A DNA stretch of 64,000 nucleotides from JAUILH01 sp965230535 (GCA_965230535.1 OZ246009.1:1054001-1118000); one strand, 5' to 3'. Shown: positions 34,565 to 44,970, counted from the stretch's first letter. Program-made: numbers and translations. The notes: generated by a model from the sequence alone, not told the origin.

Positions 34565-36967
34565 ATGAAGATTTCTCACAATTGGCTAAAAAACTATTTG
34601 AAAACAGATTTATCTCCAACCGAAATTGGTCGAATTTTGACTGATATTGGGCTTGAGGTAGAAGGTATAGAAGAAATTGAAAGCATCAAAGGCGGACTCA
34701 AAGGTCTGGTGATTGGTGAAATCTTATCCGTGGAGCAACATCCCAATGCTGATAAGTTAAAGCTGACTAAGGTGAACGTAGGTGACTCGGTTTTGCCAAT
34801 TGTTTGTGGAGCGCCAAATGTAGATGCCAATCAAAAAGTAGTGGTGGCTACCGTTGGAACAGAGCTATTTCCACTTGAAGCCGAGAGCTCATTCAAAATC
34901 AAAAAGTCAAAGATCAGAGGAGAAGTTTCCGAAGGAATGATCTGTGCCGAAGATGAAATTGGCCTTGGAAAAGACCATGACGGCATCATTGTGCTTGATG
35001 ATTCCGCTCAGGTTGGTCAGGCGGCAAGTGAGTACTACAATATTGAAAATGATTATTTAATCGAAATAGGATTAACACCAAACAGGGCAGATGCTATGGG
35101 GCATTTGGGAGTAGCCAGAGATTTGGCTGCTTACTTCAAAATCCACAATCAGGACCATAGTTTCAATAAGCCTGAAGTTGATGAACTTGCCTTTGGAGAT
35201 AACCCTAAACTAACAATTGATATTCACGATGAGGATGGTTGTCCAAAGTACCTTGGGGCCAGGCTTAAGAATATCAAAATAGAAGAATCACCAGATTGGT
35301 TAAAAAATCATTTAAGGTCTATAGGTTTAAGCCCAATTAATAATGTGGTTGATATTACCAATTTTGTGATGCACGAAACAGGGCAGCCTTTACATGCCTT
35401 TGATGGAGCTGTTGTTGGAGATAGAATTGTGGTAAGAAGAGCGAGTGAAGGAGAAAAGTTCACAACGCTTGATGAAGTTGAAAGGGAGTTGAGTAGTGAA
35501 GATCTGATGATTGCCAATGCCTCAGATGGAATGTGTATCGCTGGTGTCTTTGGTGGAATTGAGTCTGGTGTGAGCGAAAAAACAGCTGAAGTAGTGCTTG
35601 AAAGTGCTTATTTCGATCCGGTTTCGATCCGAAAATCATCTAAAAGACATGCTGTTCATACAGATGCCTCATTCAGGTTCGAAAGAGGAGTGGATCCGCA
35701 TGCGACCGAATATGCGTTTTACAGAGCAATTAATCTGCTGAAGGAACTGACCGGAGCAGAATTAGACGGAGCACCAGTCAAAAAGCAATTGAAAACCTTT
35801 GAGCATAGAGAATTGACTTTTTCTCCAGACCGTTGCAGAACCCTGATTGGAGAAGAGGTTTCAAACGATTTTATTGTAAGCGTTTTGCAAGCTTTGGAAA
35901 TTGAAGGGAAATTCGAAGATACAACTGGAAATTGGCAACTTAAGGTGCCGCCTTACCGTGTAGATGTCACCAGAGAAGCAGATGTGATCGAAGAGGTATT
36001 GAGAATGTATGGTTATAACACGGTTAAGATTCCTGCAAAAGTGAGTGCTACAACCGCAACTTTCTCCAAGAAGGATAGCCATAAGATGAAGAATCAGGTG
36101 TCCGATTGGCTAAGTGCATTGGGTTATTCAGAAATCATGAATAATTCACTGAATAAACATGGCGATAAAGAAAATGATGAAACGGTTGTAGAGATTCTAA
36201 ACCCTTTGAGCAGTGAGTTGGCTTTAATGAGACAAACCATGTTGCATGGAATGTTGGAATCAGTTGCTTACAATCAGAATCGACAGTATCCCGACCTGTC
36301 ATTATACGAGTTTGGAAACATCTACCACAAGAAGGCACAGGGGAAGTATCGTGAAACAGAATATTTGTCCATGCTCATAACCGGAAATACCCAATCAGGA
36401 ACGTGGCATGGAGACAAGAAAGCCAGCTTTTTTACAATTAAATCTCAATTGGAAGGTGTGTTGAAGAAATTTGGGATCAATTACAGAGTGTCTCCCGTCT
36501 CTAACAAAGCTTTTGAAGACGGTTTGGCTTATGAGTCAAATAAAAATACTTTGGCGGAAGTCGGTATGGTGTCTCAGGATTTGCTTAAAAAACACGGGAT
36601 CAAACAAGATGTGTATTACGCACACGTCAATTGGAATCTGATCCTGAAGCAGTATAGTTTTAAAGTGAAATATCAGCCTGTAGCTAAATTCCCTGAGGTT
36701 AAACGAGATCTGTCTTTGTTAATTGATAAGAGCGTGTCATTCCAGGAAATTTCCGATCTAATCATGTCTGTGGACAGAAAACTTCTGCGTTCGGTTGATT
36801 TGTTTGATGTGTATCAGGGTAAGAATCTGGCAGCTGATAAAAAGTCGTATGCCGTAAGTATGATTCTGCAGGATGAGAATTCTACCTTAACAGACAAGAA
36901 GGTGGACAAAGTCATGAATAAAGTCATTGAAAAACTAAAGTCTGAGAAGGGAGCTGAGTTGAGGTAA
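34565..36967 (+). CDS. pheT: Phenylalanyl-tRNA synthetase beta subunit
   Basis: The 800-aa protein has MKISHNWLKNYL, the EMAP-like tRNA-binding domain (residues ~40-150, VCGAPNVDANQKVVVA), the B3/B4 editing domain, the B5 domain (VPPYRVDVTREADVIEEVLRMYGY), and a C-terminal FDX-ACB domain (KFPEVKRDLSLLIDKSVSF). It pairs with PheS to charge tRNA-Phe; pheS is not in the window. The length is normal. It overlaps the next gene by 1 bp. Confidence 0.95.
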   Translation: MKISHNWLKNYLKTDLSPTEIGRILTDIGLEVEGIEEIESIKGGLKGLVIGEILSVEQHPNADKLKLTKVNVGDSVLPIVCGAPNVDANQKVVVATVGTELFPLEAESSFKIKKSKIRGEVSEGMICAEDEIGLGKDHDGIIVLDDSAQVGQAASEYYNIENDYLIEIGLTPNRADAMGHLGVARDLAAYFKIHNQDHSFNKPEVDELAFGDNPKLTIDIHDEDGCPKYLGARLKNIKIEESPDWLKNHLRSIGLSPINNVVDITNFVMHETGQPLHAFDGAVVGDRIVVRRASEGEKFTTLDEVERELSSEDLMIANASDGMCIAGVFGGIESGVSEKTAEVVLESAYFDPVSIRKSSKRHAVHTDASFRFERGVDPHATEYAFYRAINLLKELTGAELDGAPVKKQLKTFEHRELTFSPDRCRTLIGEEVSNDFIVSVLQALEIEGKFEDTTGNWQLKVPPYRVDVTREADVIEEVLRMYGYNTVKIPAKVSATTATFSKKDSHKMKNQVSDWLSALGYSEIMNNSLNKHGDKENDETVVEILNPLSSELALMRQTMLHGMLESVAYNQNRQYPDLSLYEFGNIYHKKAQGKYRETEYLSMLITGNTQSGTWHGDKKASFFTIKSQLEGVLKKFGINYRVSPVSNKAFEDGLAYESNKNTLAEVGMVSQDLLKKHGIKQDVYYAHVNWNLILKQYSFKVKYQPVAKFPEVKRDLSLLIDKSVSFQEISDLIMSVDRKLLRSVDLFDVYQGKNLAADKKSYAVSMILQDENSTLTDKKVDKVMNKVIEKLKSEKGAELR

Positions 36968-38283
36968 TGAAGGGCTATTCCATTCTATATTTGATTTATG
37001 GCATGTGGATCAAAATCGGGATGCTGTTTTTCCATAGGCGTTTTATCATGGTTGGAAAAGAACGTTTTCCTTGGAAATCGCCGATGATTTTAGCTCCCAA
37101 TCACCAGAATGCCTTTATGGACGCATTGTCTGCAACATTGCCTGTAGTTGAGAGAAAGCAATTGAGTTTTATGGTGAGACAGGATGCTTTCAACAATAAG
37201 ATTGGCGCCATGTTTCTCAGAACAATGAAGCTATTTCCAGCGTATCGAATGCGTGATGGAATGGAGAACCTTGCCAAGAATAAGGACTCGTTCGATCACT
37301 GTATGAAATTGCTGGAAAACAACGAGGGAATTATCATCTTTCCAGAGGCCAATCATGCCATCCCACGATATATACGTCCTCTAAAAAAAGGTTTGATGAG
37401 AATTGCTTTTCAGGCAGAGGCAAAAAATGACTTTAACCTGAACCTTAAAGTGCTGCCGGTGGGAATTAATTATTCGGATCCTCATGAAGCCGGAGGAGAT
37501 GTGCTTGTCATTTTAGGAGAGGCAATAGACCTGAGGCCTTACCGAGAATTGTATGAGGAGAATCCTGCTAAAGCACATAATGCTTTAAGAAAAGATCTTT
37601 CTGAGGCAATGAAGCCTTTGGCAATTCATATAGAGAATAAGGATTACTATGATGAAATAGAAATAATGCTTTGCATCATGAGTAGTGAAGGACCAGGACG
37701 TCATTCAAAGCTGATCAAACAATTCAATCACAGTAAAAAAAGCATTGTTCAAATAGAAACATGGATTGAGAATAATCCCGAAAATAATTTAAGGGAACTG
37801 GTGAATAAATATTCTAGGCTTCAAAAGAAAGTTGGCTTGAGAGATTGGATGATAAAAGGACCAAAATTTACTTTTCTCCAACTATTAAGGTGGATGGTAG
37901 TATTTGTCTTGTTTCTACCATGTTTTATTGTGAGTTTCCCTCTGGGGTATTTTTCATTTACTTTTCCTTATAGATTCGCCCAAAGGAAGATCAAGGACCC
38001 TGGATTTAGAAGCTCTATCACCTTTGGTTTGGGGCTGGTTAGCTATACTGTGATTCTTTTAATTCTGTCTATAGTATTGTTGTTTGTACTTAAGCCCTGG
38101 TATTTAACATTTGCCATAATACCGCTATTTCTGATAATTAATAATTTGGGGATAGGTTTTTTAAGGGTTCGCAACCGCTTGATGGCAATGCTTAAGTATA
38201 ATAGACTACTCAAACGTAAGAATAAGGATTTATTCGAACTCAAATCCGTAAGGTCTGAAATATTGGATTTGATTAAAAGCTAG
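36967..38283 (+). CDS. PlsC-like 1-acyl-glycerol-phosphate acyltransferase family protein
   Basis: The 438-aa product has APNHQNAFMDALSA (the NHxxxxxD acyltransferase motif) near residue 40, then FPEANHAIPRYIRPLKKGLMRIA (the binding motif), and at the C-terminus two to three membrane segments (LLRWMVVFVLFLPCFIVSF; VSYTVILLILSIVLLFVL). It is a membrane enzyme of phospholipid synthesis or remodelling; the acceptor is not clear. Starts at the pheT stop; its end overlaps the convergent SDR gene by 4 bp. Confidence 0.82.
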   Translation: MKGYSILYLIYGMWIKIGMLFFHRRFIMVGKERFPWKSPMILAPNHQNAFMDALSATLPVVERKQLSFMVRQDAFNNKIGAMFLRTMKLFPAYRMRDGMENLAKNKDSFDHCMKLLENNEGIIIFPEANHAIPRYIRPLKKGLMRIAFQAEAKNDFNLNLKVLPVGINYSDPHEAGGDVLVILGEAIDLRPYRELYEENPAKAHNALRKDLSEAMKPLAIHIENKDYYDEIEIMLCIMSSEGPGRHSKLIKQFNHSKKSIVQIETWIENNPENNLRELVNKYSRLQKKVGLRDWMIKGPKFTFLQLLRWMVVFVLFLPCFIVSFPLGYFSFTFPYRFAQRKIKDPGFRSSITFGLGLVSYTVILLILSIVLLFVLKPWYLTFAIIPLFLIINNLGIGFLRVRNRLMAMLKYNRLLKRKNKDLFELKSVRSEILDLIKS

Positions 38284-39074
38284 GTAGGTTTCTGCTTCTT
38301 AAGAATTTTGTGGAGTAAGGAAGGAAATAGACGTTTTAATTTAACAGCTTTAATCTCTTTTCCACCAACCAAAATTTCCATTTTCTCACGTGCTACACCT
38401 TTTAGAATAGTTCTGGCACATTCATCCGCTGGCATGCCGTTTTTTTGATTGTCATCCACAACTGCATGACTTGATCCATCACCTTTTAAGGAGTTTTGAG
38501 AAATAGGTGTGTTGATTTTTCCAGGACAAACCAGTGAGACCAGAATGCCATTTTTCTCTTCTTCCAATCGCAAAGATTCGTAATAACCATGCAGCGCATG
38601 TTTTGAAGCAGAGTAGGTAGAGCGCAAAAAGAAACCAAATTTTCCGGCTATGCTGGACATGATCACAAGTTGACCACTGCCTTGTTTTGTCATGAAGGGA
38701 AGCACGGCCTTGCTCAGAGCAACGTTTCCAAAATAATTGACCGTCATAATTTGCTTTTCCACTTCTTCGCTTGTATCTCTCGCTTCAGCTCTTTGAGAAA
38801 TTCCGCCATTATTGATCAGGATGTCAATCTTTCCATACTTGTCGATTACAGCTTTCGTCTTCTCATTAAAATTTGAGCTGTCAGCCAAATCAATAGGTAA
38901 AACAAAAGTCTCGGCAGAAGTGATAGATTTGGCTACGGCCTCAAGTTTGTCTTGATTGCGAGCAGATAAAATCAATTTAGTGCCTGACTGGTCAAGTTGA
39001 AGAGCAAGGGCACGCCCTATTCCGGAAGAAGCTCCCGTTATCCAAACCACCTTATTTTTATAATAATCAAGCAT
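38280..39074 (-). CDS. Short-chain dehydrogenase/reductase (SDR)
   Basis: The 264-aa product has the Rossmann start VWITGASSGIGRALALQL, the NNGGIS motif, and the catalytic set SSIAG and YSASKHALHGY. It is a classical SDR of DltE/YdfG-like shape with a basic C-terminal tail, NAD(P)-dependent; the substrate is not predictable. It starts at the proC stop (1-bp overlap), so both share a transcript. Confidence 0.85.
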   Translation of the reverse strand: MLDYYKNKVVWITGASSGIGRALALQLDQSGTKLILSARNQDKLEAVAKSITSAETFVLPIDLADSSNFNEKTKAVIDKYGKIDILINNGGISQRAEARDTSEEVEKQIMTVNYFGNVALSKAVLPFMTKQGSGQLVIMSSIAGKFGFFLRSTYSASKHALHGYYESLRLEEEKNGILVSLVCPGKINTPISQNSLKGDGSSHAVVDDNQKNGMPADECARTILKGVAREKMEILVGGKEIKAVKLKRLFPSLLHKILKKQKPT

Positions 39075-39868
39075 TAGTCTTCGTACAAATTACCAGCTTT
39101 TTCGGCAGAACTCGTAATTCCTTTAATAAAAGCTGAACTAAAACCGTGGTGTTCCATCTGGTTGAGTCCTGAAATGGTACAACCCTTTGGAGAGGTGACT
39201 TTGTCAATTTCGTCTTCGGGATGAGAACCATTACTCAATAATAAACTCGCTGCTCCTTTAGCCGTTTGTGCGGCCATTTTAAGTGCTTCCTGTGCATGGA
39301 AATCAATTTCTGTCCCGCCTTGTGAAGCTGCACGAATTGCCCTTAAGAAGAATGCGATTCCGCAGGCACATAAAGCCGTGGCAGAAGTCATTTTTTCTTC
39401 ATTGATGATCAGTGTTTCGCCCAGTTCGTTAAAAATCTCCTGAGTAAGTTTAACAGCATTTGAATTTAGATCGATCCCGCTAATACATGTCATAGATTCC
39501 CCAATGGAAATGGCGGTATTGGGCATGGCTCTCACCACGCAATCATGCTGGAGCTTATCCTGAATGGTTTTGATTGGAACCGCAGTTACCAGTGAAATAA
39601 TGGTGTGTTCGGGGCGGATGTGGGTTTTAATTTCCTCAAGAACTTCATCCAGTTTTTGGGGAAGAATGGCAAGAAAAATAATGTCAGACTTAGCTACCAA
39701 TGATGTGTTGTCCTGTTGAACTGTACACCCCATGGCTTTAAGTTGGTCCAATTTCTCTAGTCGTCTTCTGGAAATGGTGAAATCTTCTGCGGAGGCGTAG
39801 TTTCGGTTGATCAAACCGGTAGCCAGTGCCTTTCCCATATTTCCACCACCAATGATTCCGTATTTCAT
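39074..39868 (-). CDS. proC: Pyrroline-5-carboxylate reductase
   Basis: The protein has MKYGIIGGGNMGKALATGL (NAD(P) site), VVRAMPNTAISIGESMT, TALCACGIAFFLRAI and the C-terminal DKVTSPKGCTISGLNQME signature of ProC. It reduces pyrroline-5-carboxylate to proline. The ATG at 39868 gives 264 aa and the family start; a longer frame adds 11 non-conserved residues. Some family residues are altered (CGI for GSGPA-like), so minor divergence is visible. Confidence 0.88.
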   Translation of the reverse strand: MKYGIIGGGNMGKALATGLINRNYASAEDFTISRRRLEKLDQLKAMGCTVQQDNTSLVAKSDIIFLAILPQKLDEVLEEIKTHIRPEHTIISLVTAVPIKTIQDKLQHDCVVRAMPNTAISIGESMTCISGIDLNSNAVKLTQEIFNELGETLIINEEKMTSATALCACGIAFFLRAIRAASQGGTEIDFHAQEALKMAAQTAKGAASLLLSNGSHPEDEIDKVTSPKGCTISGLNQMEHHGFSSAFIKGITSSAEKAGNLYED

Positions 39869-39880
39869 AATTCTGTTAAA

Positions 39881-39919
39881 ATAAAAAAGCCATCTTAACA
39901 ATTAAAGAAAAGATGGCTT
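39881..39919 (-). terminator. Rho-independent terminator after the acyl-CoA dehydrogenase
   Basis: On the minus strand AAGCCATCTT pairs with AAGATGGCTT around a 13-base loop, followed by a T-rich run (TTTTTATTTT). It separates the acyl-CoA dehydrogenase from proC. Confidence 0.8.
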
Positions 39920-39939
39920 GTAAATATATTTAAGTGGGC

Positions 39940-41079
39940 CTACTTCAATACGCCTCTCGAAATAACGATTTTCTGTACTTCACTTGTTCCTTCGTAAATC
40001 TGAGTGATCTTAGCATCTCTCATCAATCGCTCAACATGGTATTCTTTCACGTAACCGTAACCACCATGTACCTGAACAGCTTCTGTAGTTACCTTCTGAG
40101 CAATGTCTGAAGCAAACAACTTAGCCATTGATCCTGATTGTGTGTAATCCAAACCAGCATCCTTTTCCCAGGCAGCTTTTAAACATAATAATCTGGCAGC
40201 CTCAACTTGAGTGGCCATGTCAGCTAGTTTAAATTGAATTGCCTGATGCTTAGAAATTTCTTTCCCAAACGCCTGTCTTTCTTTTGAATACTGAAGTGCC
40301 AATTCGTATGCACCAGATGCAATACCCAATGCCTGAGAAGCAATTCCAATTCTTCCGCCACCTAGTGTTTTCATGGCGAATTTAAACCCGAATCCGTCTT
40401 CACCAATTCTGTTTTCTTTTGGAACTTTTACATCATTGAAGATCAAAGTGTGCGTGTCGGAAGCTCTAATTCCCATCTTGTCTTCCTTGGCTCCAACAGT
40501 AAACCCTTCCATGTCTTTGGTCATGATTAAAGCGTTGATGCCTTTATGTCCTTTCTCAACATCAGTTTGAGTAATCACCAAATAAACTTCTGCAGAATTA
40601 CCATTAGTAATCCAGTTCTTAGTACCATTCACCAAATAGTGGTCTCCCATGTCTATTGCAGTGGTTCTCTGAGATGTTGCATCAGATCCGGCCTCTGGTT
40701 CACTCAGGCAAAAGGCACCAATTTTCTCTCCTTTAGCAAGAGGAATCAAATACTTTTGCTTTTGTTCTTCAGTTCCAAAAGTCTCAAGTCCCCAACAAAC
40801 CAATGAATTGTTTACAGACATGATTACCGAACAAGAAGCGTCTACCTTAGAAATTTCTTCCATCGCAAGTACATAAGACACAGCATCCATACCGCCTCCC
40901 CCGTACTTAGGGTCAACCATCATACCAAGGAAACCCAGTTCACCAAGTTGCTTCACCTCTTCAGTAGGAAAACGCATCTCTCTGTCTCTGTCGATAACTC
41001 CTGGCTTTAAAACATTTTGTGCAAAATCTCTTGCAGCGTCTCTAACGGCTTTCTGTTCTTCGCTCAATTCAATATTCAT
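39940..41079 (-). CDS. Acyl-CoA dehydrogenase
   Basis: The 379-aa product has all family parts: the FCLSEPEAGSDATSQRTTA substrate/FAD region, NWITNGNSAEVYLV, QALGIASGAYELAL, and the C-terminal LMRDAKITQIYEGTSEVQKI with the catalytic Glu context (YEGTSE). It resembles short-chain (butyryl-CoA) dehydrogenases and works in fatty-acid or amino-acid breakdown with FAD. Monocistronic with its own terminator. Confidence 0.92.
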   Translation of the reverse strand: MNIELSEEQKAVRDAARDFAQNVLKPGVIDRDREMRFPTEEVKQLGELGFLGMMVDPKYGGGGMDAVSYVLAMEEISKVDASCSVIMSVNNSLVCWGLETFGTEEQKQKYLIPLAKGEKIGAFCLSEPEAGSDATSQRTTAIDMGDHYLVNGTKNWITNGNSAEVYLVITQTDVEKGHKGINALIMTKDMEGFTVGAKEDKMGIRASDTHTLIFNDVKVPKENRIGEDGFGFKFAMKTLGGGRIGIASQALGIASGAYELALQYSKERQAFGKEISKHQAIQFKLADMATQVEAARLLCLKAAWEKDAGLDYTQSGSMAKLFASDIAQKVTTEAVQVHGGYGYVKEYHVERLMRDAKITQIYEGTSEVQKIVISRGVLK

Positions 41080-41140
41080 TGTTCCTGATTTTTGTCCAGC
41101 AAATGTATATCTTTAAAATGATTTTATCAACCAAAAAAAT

Positions 41141-42181
41141 ATGGCAAATTACAGGGTATTAGGGCTTATGTCCGGCACATCATTAGATGGTTTGGACTTG
41201 TGTTTGGTTGAGTTTCAGGTAGATGGAGATGCTACATCATTTAAAATTGAAAAAACAGCTACTGTTTCGTACACTCAGGAGTGGTTGGGCCGATTAAAGT
41301 TTTCTGAGCTGGATGCGAATGGCTTGGCGCTTTTGGATAGAGATTTAGGAGTTTATTTTGGTGAGAAAGCAAAGCAGTTTTTGGATGGAGATGCAGTGGA
41401 TTTAATCGCTTCTCATGGACATACCATGTATCACAATCCCGCAATGAATTACACGGTCCAGCTAGGACATGGAGGTGCTTTGTCTATGCACTCAGGAAGT
41501 AAAGTGGTTTGTGATTTCAGGTCGCAGGATGTCATTTTGGGTGGACAGGGTGCGCCATTGGTTCCAATTGGAGATCGTGATTTGTTTTCTGAATATGATG
41601 CTTGTTTGAACTTGGGAGGTTTTGCAAATGTATCAATGGATTCAGAAAACAAGAGAGTAGCCTGGGACATCTGTCCGGTGAATTTTGTGCTCAATCATTT
41701 TGCTCAACAAGAAGGACTGGCTTATGATGAAGGCGGGCGTTTGGCCAAAAGTGGAAAAATCCATCAGGACCTGTTATCAGGTTTGAATGCACTGCCTTTT
41801 TATGAAAAGAAAGGCGCAAAGTCGCTTGGAGCAGAATGGGTTTGGGAGACGTTCATGCCTGTTGTCAATACTCATAATTTGTCTAATCAGGACTTTATGG
41901 CAACCCTTGTTGAACATTGTTCTGAACAAATAGCCACAGTTATTGGCGATAAGCGCACTCTGGTTACTGGAGGTGGTGCGAAAAATGACTTTTTGATGGA
42001 GTCTGTCAATAACAAATCGACAGGTCAAATAGTGGTGCCGGAAACGGAGATTGTAGACTTCAAGGAGGCGCTTATTTTCGCATATCTTGGATTGCTGAGA
42101 CATCTTGGGCAGACCAACGTTCTTGCTTCAGCTACCGGTGCATCAAGAGATTCTGTTTCAGGTTCTGTATACCTGCCTTAG
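41141..42181 (+). CDS. anmK: Anhydro-N-acetylmuramic acid kinase
   Basis: The 346-aa product has GLMSGTSLDGLDLCLVEF, the family signature, SHGHTMYHNP, GGQGAPLVPIGDRDLF and VTGGGAKNDFLM. AnmK phosphorylates anhydroMurNAc with ring opening, recycling cell-wall sugar. The gene is divergent from the acyl-CoA dehydrogenase. Confidence 0.92.
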   Translation: MANYRVLGLMSGTSLDGLDLCLVEFQVDGDATSFKIEKTATVSYTQEWLGRLKFSELDANGLALLDRDLGVYFGEKAKQFLDGDAVDLIASHGHTMYHNPAMNYTVQLGHGGALSMHSGSKVVCDFRSQDVILGGQGAPLVPIGDRDLFSEYDACLNLGGFANVSMDSENKRVAWDICPVNFVLNHFAQQEGLAYDEGGRLAKSGKIHQDLLSGLNALPFYEKKGAKSLGAEWVWETFMPVVNTHNLSNQDFMATLVEHCSEQIATVIGDKRTLVTGGGAKNDFLMESVNNKSTGQIVVPETEIVDFKEALIFAYLGLLRHLGQTNVLASATGASRDSVSGSVYLP

Positions 42182-42310
42182 CCCTCAGGGATTAAAAGGG
42201 GCTGATCTGGGTGGTTTGGTTATATTCCGGAAGCCTTAATTTTACCAAGAGTTAACATCATTTGAGTTAATAACTTTACGCTTCAAAATGCGAGTACTTG
42301 ATTAGTTTGT

Positions 42311-42318
42311 TACTTTTG
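42311..42318 (+). promoter_or_regulatory. -7 promoter element for the Glu/Leu dehydrogenase gene
   Basis: TACTTTTG matches TAnnTTTG, 24 bp before the ATG at 42342. No clear TTG lies at the usual -33 spacing. Confidence 0.4.
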
Positions 42319-42341
42319 TTCAATTCAAGATAAATTGGATC

Positions 42342-43571
42342 ATGTTAGATTTACTAAAGAAATTTGAGAATAAGCAACCAGAGGTTGTATTTGAATGGAA
42401 AGATGCCGAAACTGAAGCCACCGGATGGGTGGTGATAAACTCACTCCGTGGAGGAGCTGCAGGTGGCGGTACAAGAATGAGAGTTGGCCTGGATAAACGA
42501 GAAGTTGAGTCTCTGGCAAAAACTATGGAAGTGAAATTTACCGTTTCCGGACCAGCCATTGGAGGCGCTAAAAGTGGAATCAATTTCGATCCAAACGACC
42601 CAAGAAAGGAAGGCGTGCTTAAGAGATGGTATAAAGCTGTTACTCCGCTTCTTAAACACTACTACGGTACTGGCGGGGATTTGAATGTGGATGAAACACA
42701 TGAAGTGATTCCAATGACCGAAGATTGTGGAGTTTGGCATCCGCAGGAAGGTGTGTTCAACGGACACTTTCAACCTAGAGAAGCTCAAAAAGTAAACCGC
42801 ATTGGTCAGTTAAGACACGGTGTTATCAAGGAAATTGAAGACGCTAATTACAGCCCCGATATCGATAAGAAATTTGTAGTGGCCGATATGATCACTGGCT
42901 ATGGTGTGGCGGAGTCTGTTAGGCACTATTACGACATTTACGGAGGTGACCTGAAAGACAAAAGAGTCATCGTCCAGGGCTGGGGTAACGTTGGTTCGGC
43001 TGCGGCATATTACTTGGCTCAGGAAGGTGCCAAAATTGTCGGAATCATAGATAGAGACGGAGGTTTGATTAATGAGTATGGCTACGGATTGAATGAAATT
43101 CGTGAACTATTCATCAACAAGAATGGAAATAAACTGGCTGCTGATCAAATGTTGTCTTTCGAAGAAGTGAACGAAAAGATATGGAAGCTTAATGCAGAAG
43201 TATTTTTACCATGTGCGGCAAGTAGATTGATTCAACAGAATCAAGTTGAAGAGATGATCTCTAATGGATTGGAGGTCGTGGCATGTGGCGCAAACGTGCC
43301 TTTTGCAGATCCTGAAATCTTCTTTGGACCGATTGCAGATTATACCGACGACAGAGTGACTGTGATCCCGGATTTTATCTCAAATTGTGGTATGGCAAGA
43401 GTATTTGCTTACCTCATGAGTAATGACAATGTGGATATGACAGACGAGGGGATTTTCAAAGATACTTCCGAGACAATCAGAAAAGCATTGGTTGAGGTTC
43501 ACCAAAAGAATTCAAGTAAAACAAAAATGTCTAAAACGGCTTTCGAAATAGCCCTTCAAGAATTGATTTAA
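42342..43571 (+). CDS. Glu/Leu/Phe/Val dehydrogenase
   Basis: The 409-aa product has RGGAAGGGTRMRVG, FTVSGPAIGGAKSGINFDP (the catalytic Lys context), YGTGGDLNVDETHEV and the NAD-binding VIVQGWGNVGSAAAYYLAQEG. It is a typical amino-acid dehydrogenase of the Bacteroidota, interconverting an amino acid and its 2-oxo acid with NAD(P). The exact substrate, Glu or Leu/Val, cannot be set by eye. It lies 13 bp upstream of nhaD and may be co-transcribed. Confidence 0.88.
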   Translation: MLDLLKKFENKQPEVVFEWKDAETEATGWVVINSLRGGAAGGGTRMRVGLDKREVESLAKTMEVKFTVSGPAIGGAKSGINFDPNDPRKEGVLKRWYKAVTPLLKHYYGTGGDLNVDETHEVIPMTEDCGVWHPQEGVFNGHFQPREAQKVNRIGQLRHGVIKEIEDANYSPDIDKKFVVADMITGYGVAESVRHYYDIYGGDLKDKRVIVQGWGNVGSAAAYYLAQEGAKIVGIIDRDGGLINEYGYGLNEIRELFINKNGNKLAADQMLSFEEVNEKIWKLNAEVFLPCAASRLIQQNQVEEMISNGLEVVACGANVPFADPEIFFGPIADYTDDRVTVIPDFISNCGMARVFAYLMSNDNVDMTDEGIFKDTSETIRKALVEVHQKNSSKTKMSKTAFEIALQELI

Positions 43572-43584
43572 ACCCAAAATAATC

Positions 43585-44970
43585 ATGGAAATAGCAATTG
43601 TTATAGTTTTTGTACTCGGGTATCTTGCCATCACACTCGAGCATTCTCTTAAAATAGATAAGTTGATTCCTGCACTGCTGATGATGGCATTAGCATGGGC
43701 TTTTGTAGCCTTTGGAATTGATGGTTTTGAGAATTGGTTTGTGATGCATGGCACAGAAGGTGAGCTCATAAATCTCCCGGACGGTAACCATGAAGGCAGG
43801 ATGCACCTTATGGAAAGTACCTTGCTCCATCATTTTGGTAAAACCTGTGAAATTCTGATTTTCCTGGTCGGGGCAATGACCATTGTTGAGATCATTGATC
43901 ATTACAATGGATTCGCAACCATCAAGAACTTCATTAAAACAAACTCTAAACGAACATTGCTCTGGATCATAGCTATTTTAGCATTCATCCTTTCTGCGAT
44001 TATCGACAACCTTACAGCAACCATTGTACTGATAACTATCTTACGTAAAATACTGGATAAACGAGAAGATCGCCTCTGGTTTGCAGGAATGATTATTATA
44101 GCCGCAAATGCCGGTGGAGCCTGGTCTCCAATTGGAGACGTAACCACAACTATGTTATGGATTGGTAAGAAAGTAACCACCGGAAAATTGATCGGAAACT
44201 TGTTACTCCCATCTTTGGTTTGTATGATTGTTCCTACGCTGATTGCCAGCATGATGCCAGCATTTAAAGGAACTTTTGAAGCGCCAAAGGATGATACTAA
44301 AACCAACCCTAAAGGACCTTTAATGTTGTACTTAGGGCTGACAATGATCTTGTTTGTTCCGGTATTTAAAACCGTTACCCACCTGCCTCCATATATTGGA
44401 ATGATGTTGTCGCTTGGTGTGGTGTCTTTGGTGGCTGAGTTAATTAGTAACAGACAATTCTCTTTAAGCCATAGATCCGATGGGGAAATTCAACCAGAGA
44501 AAGAAGACGGACATGGTGATGGTCACGGCGGACATAACAGCCCTACGTTTAAAGCACTTGGACGAATTGAAATGCCAAGTATCCTGTTCTTCCTGGGGAT
44601 TTTGATGACTGTAGCAGCAATGGAATCTCTTGGATTGATCTTCCAGTTTGGTCAGGATGTCAATGCCAGCATGGATCAAAATGTATTTATCATGCTCCTT
44701 GGAGCTGGTTCTGCGGTAGTAGACAACGTGCCTCTTGTGGCAGCAAGTATAGGTATGTTCACAGATGTAGGTAAAGATGCAGATTTATGGCACTTTGTGG
44801 CTTATGCAGCCGGAACTGGTGGAAGTATGTTGATCATTGGATCTGCTGCCGGAGTTGTGGCAATGGGAATGGAAAGAATCAGTTTTGGATGGTACCTGAA
44901 AAAGATTAGCCTTTTAGCACTTGTAGGTTATTTGGCAGGAGCAGGACTATTCTTATTAATGCATTCATAA
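43585..44970 (+). CDS. nhaD: Na+/H+ antiporter NhaD
   Basis: The 461-aa product is a polytopic membrane protein with IIDNLTATIVLITILRK, NAGGAWSPIGDVTTTMLW, a His-rich cytoplasmic loop (DGHGDGHGGHNSP) and VDNVPLVAASIGMF. These mark the NhaD family of ion transporters, which exports Na+ in exchange for H+. It is common in marine Bacteroidota. Confidence 0.9.
   Translation: MEIAIVIVFVLGYLAITLEHSLKIDKLIPALLMMALAWAFVAFGIDGFENWFVMHGTEGELINLPDGNHEGRMHLMESTLLHHFGKTCEILIFLVGAMTIVEIIDHYNGFATIKNFIKTNSKRTLLWIIAILAFILSAIIDNLTATIVLITILRKILDKREDRLWFAGMIIIAANAGGAWSPIGDVTTTMLWIGKKVTTGKLIGNLLLPSLVCMIVPTLIASMMPAFKGTFEAPKDDTKTNPKGPLMLYLGLTMILFVPVFKTVTHLPPYIGMMLSLGVVSLVAELISNRQFSLSHRSDGEIQPEKEDGHGDGHGGHNSPTFKALGRIEMPSILFFLGILMTVAAMESLGLIFQFGQDVNASMDQNVFIMLLGAGSAVVDNVPLVAASIGMFTDVGKDADLWHFVAYAAGTGGSMLIIGSAAGVVAMGMERISFGWYLKKISLLALVGYLAGAGLFLLMHS

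Noticed and set aside
43902..44306. Minus-strand ORF within nhaD
   Set aside because: Shadow frame opposite to conserved membrane segments.
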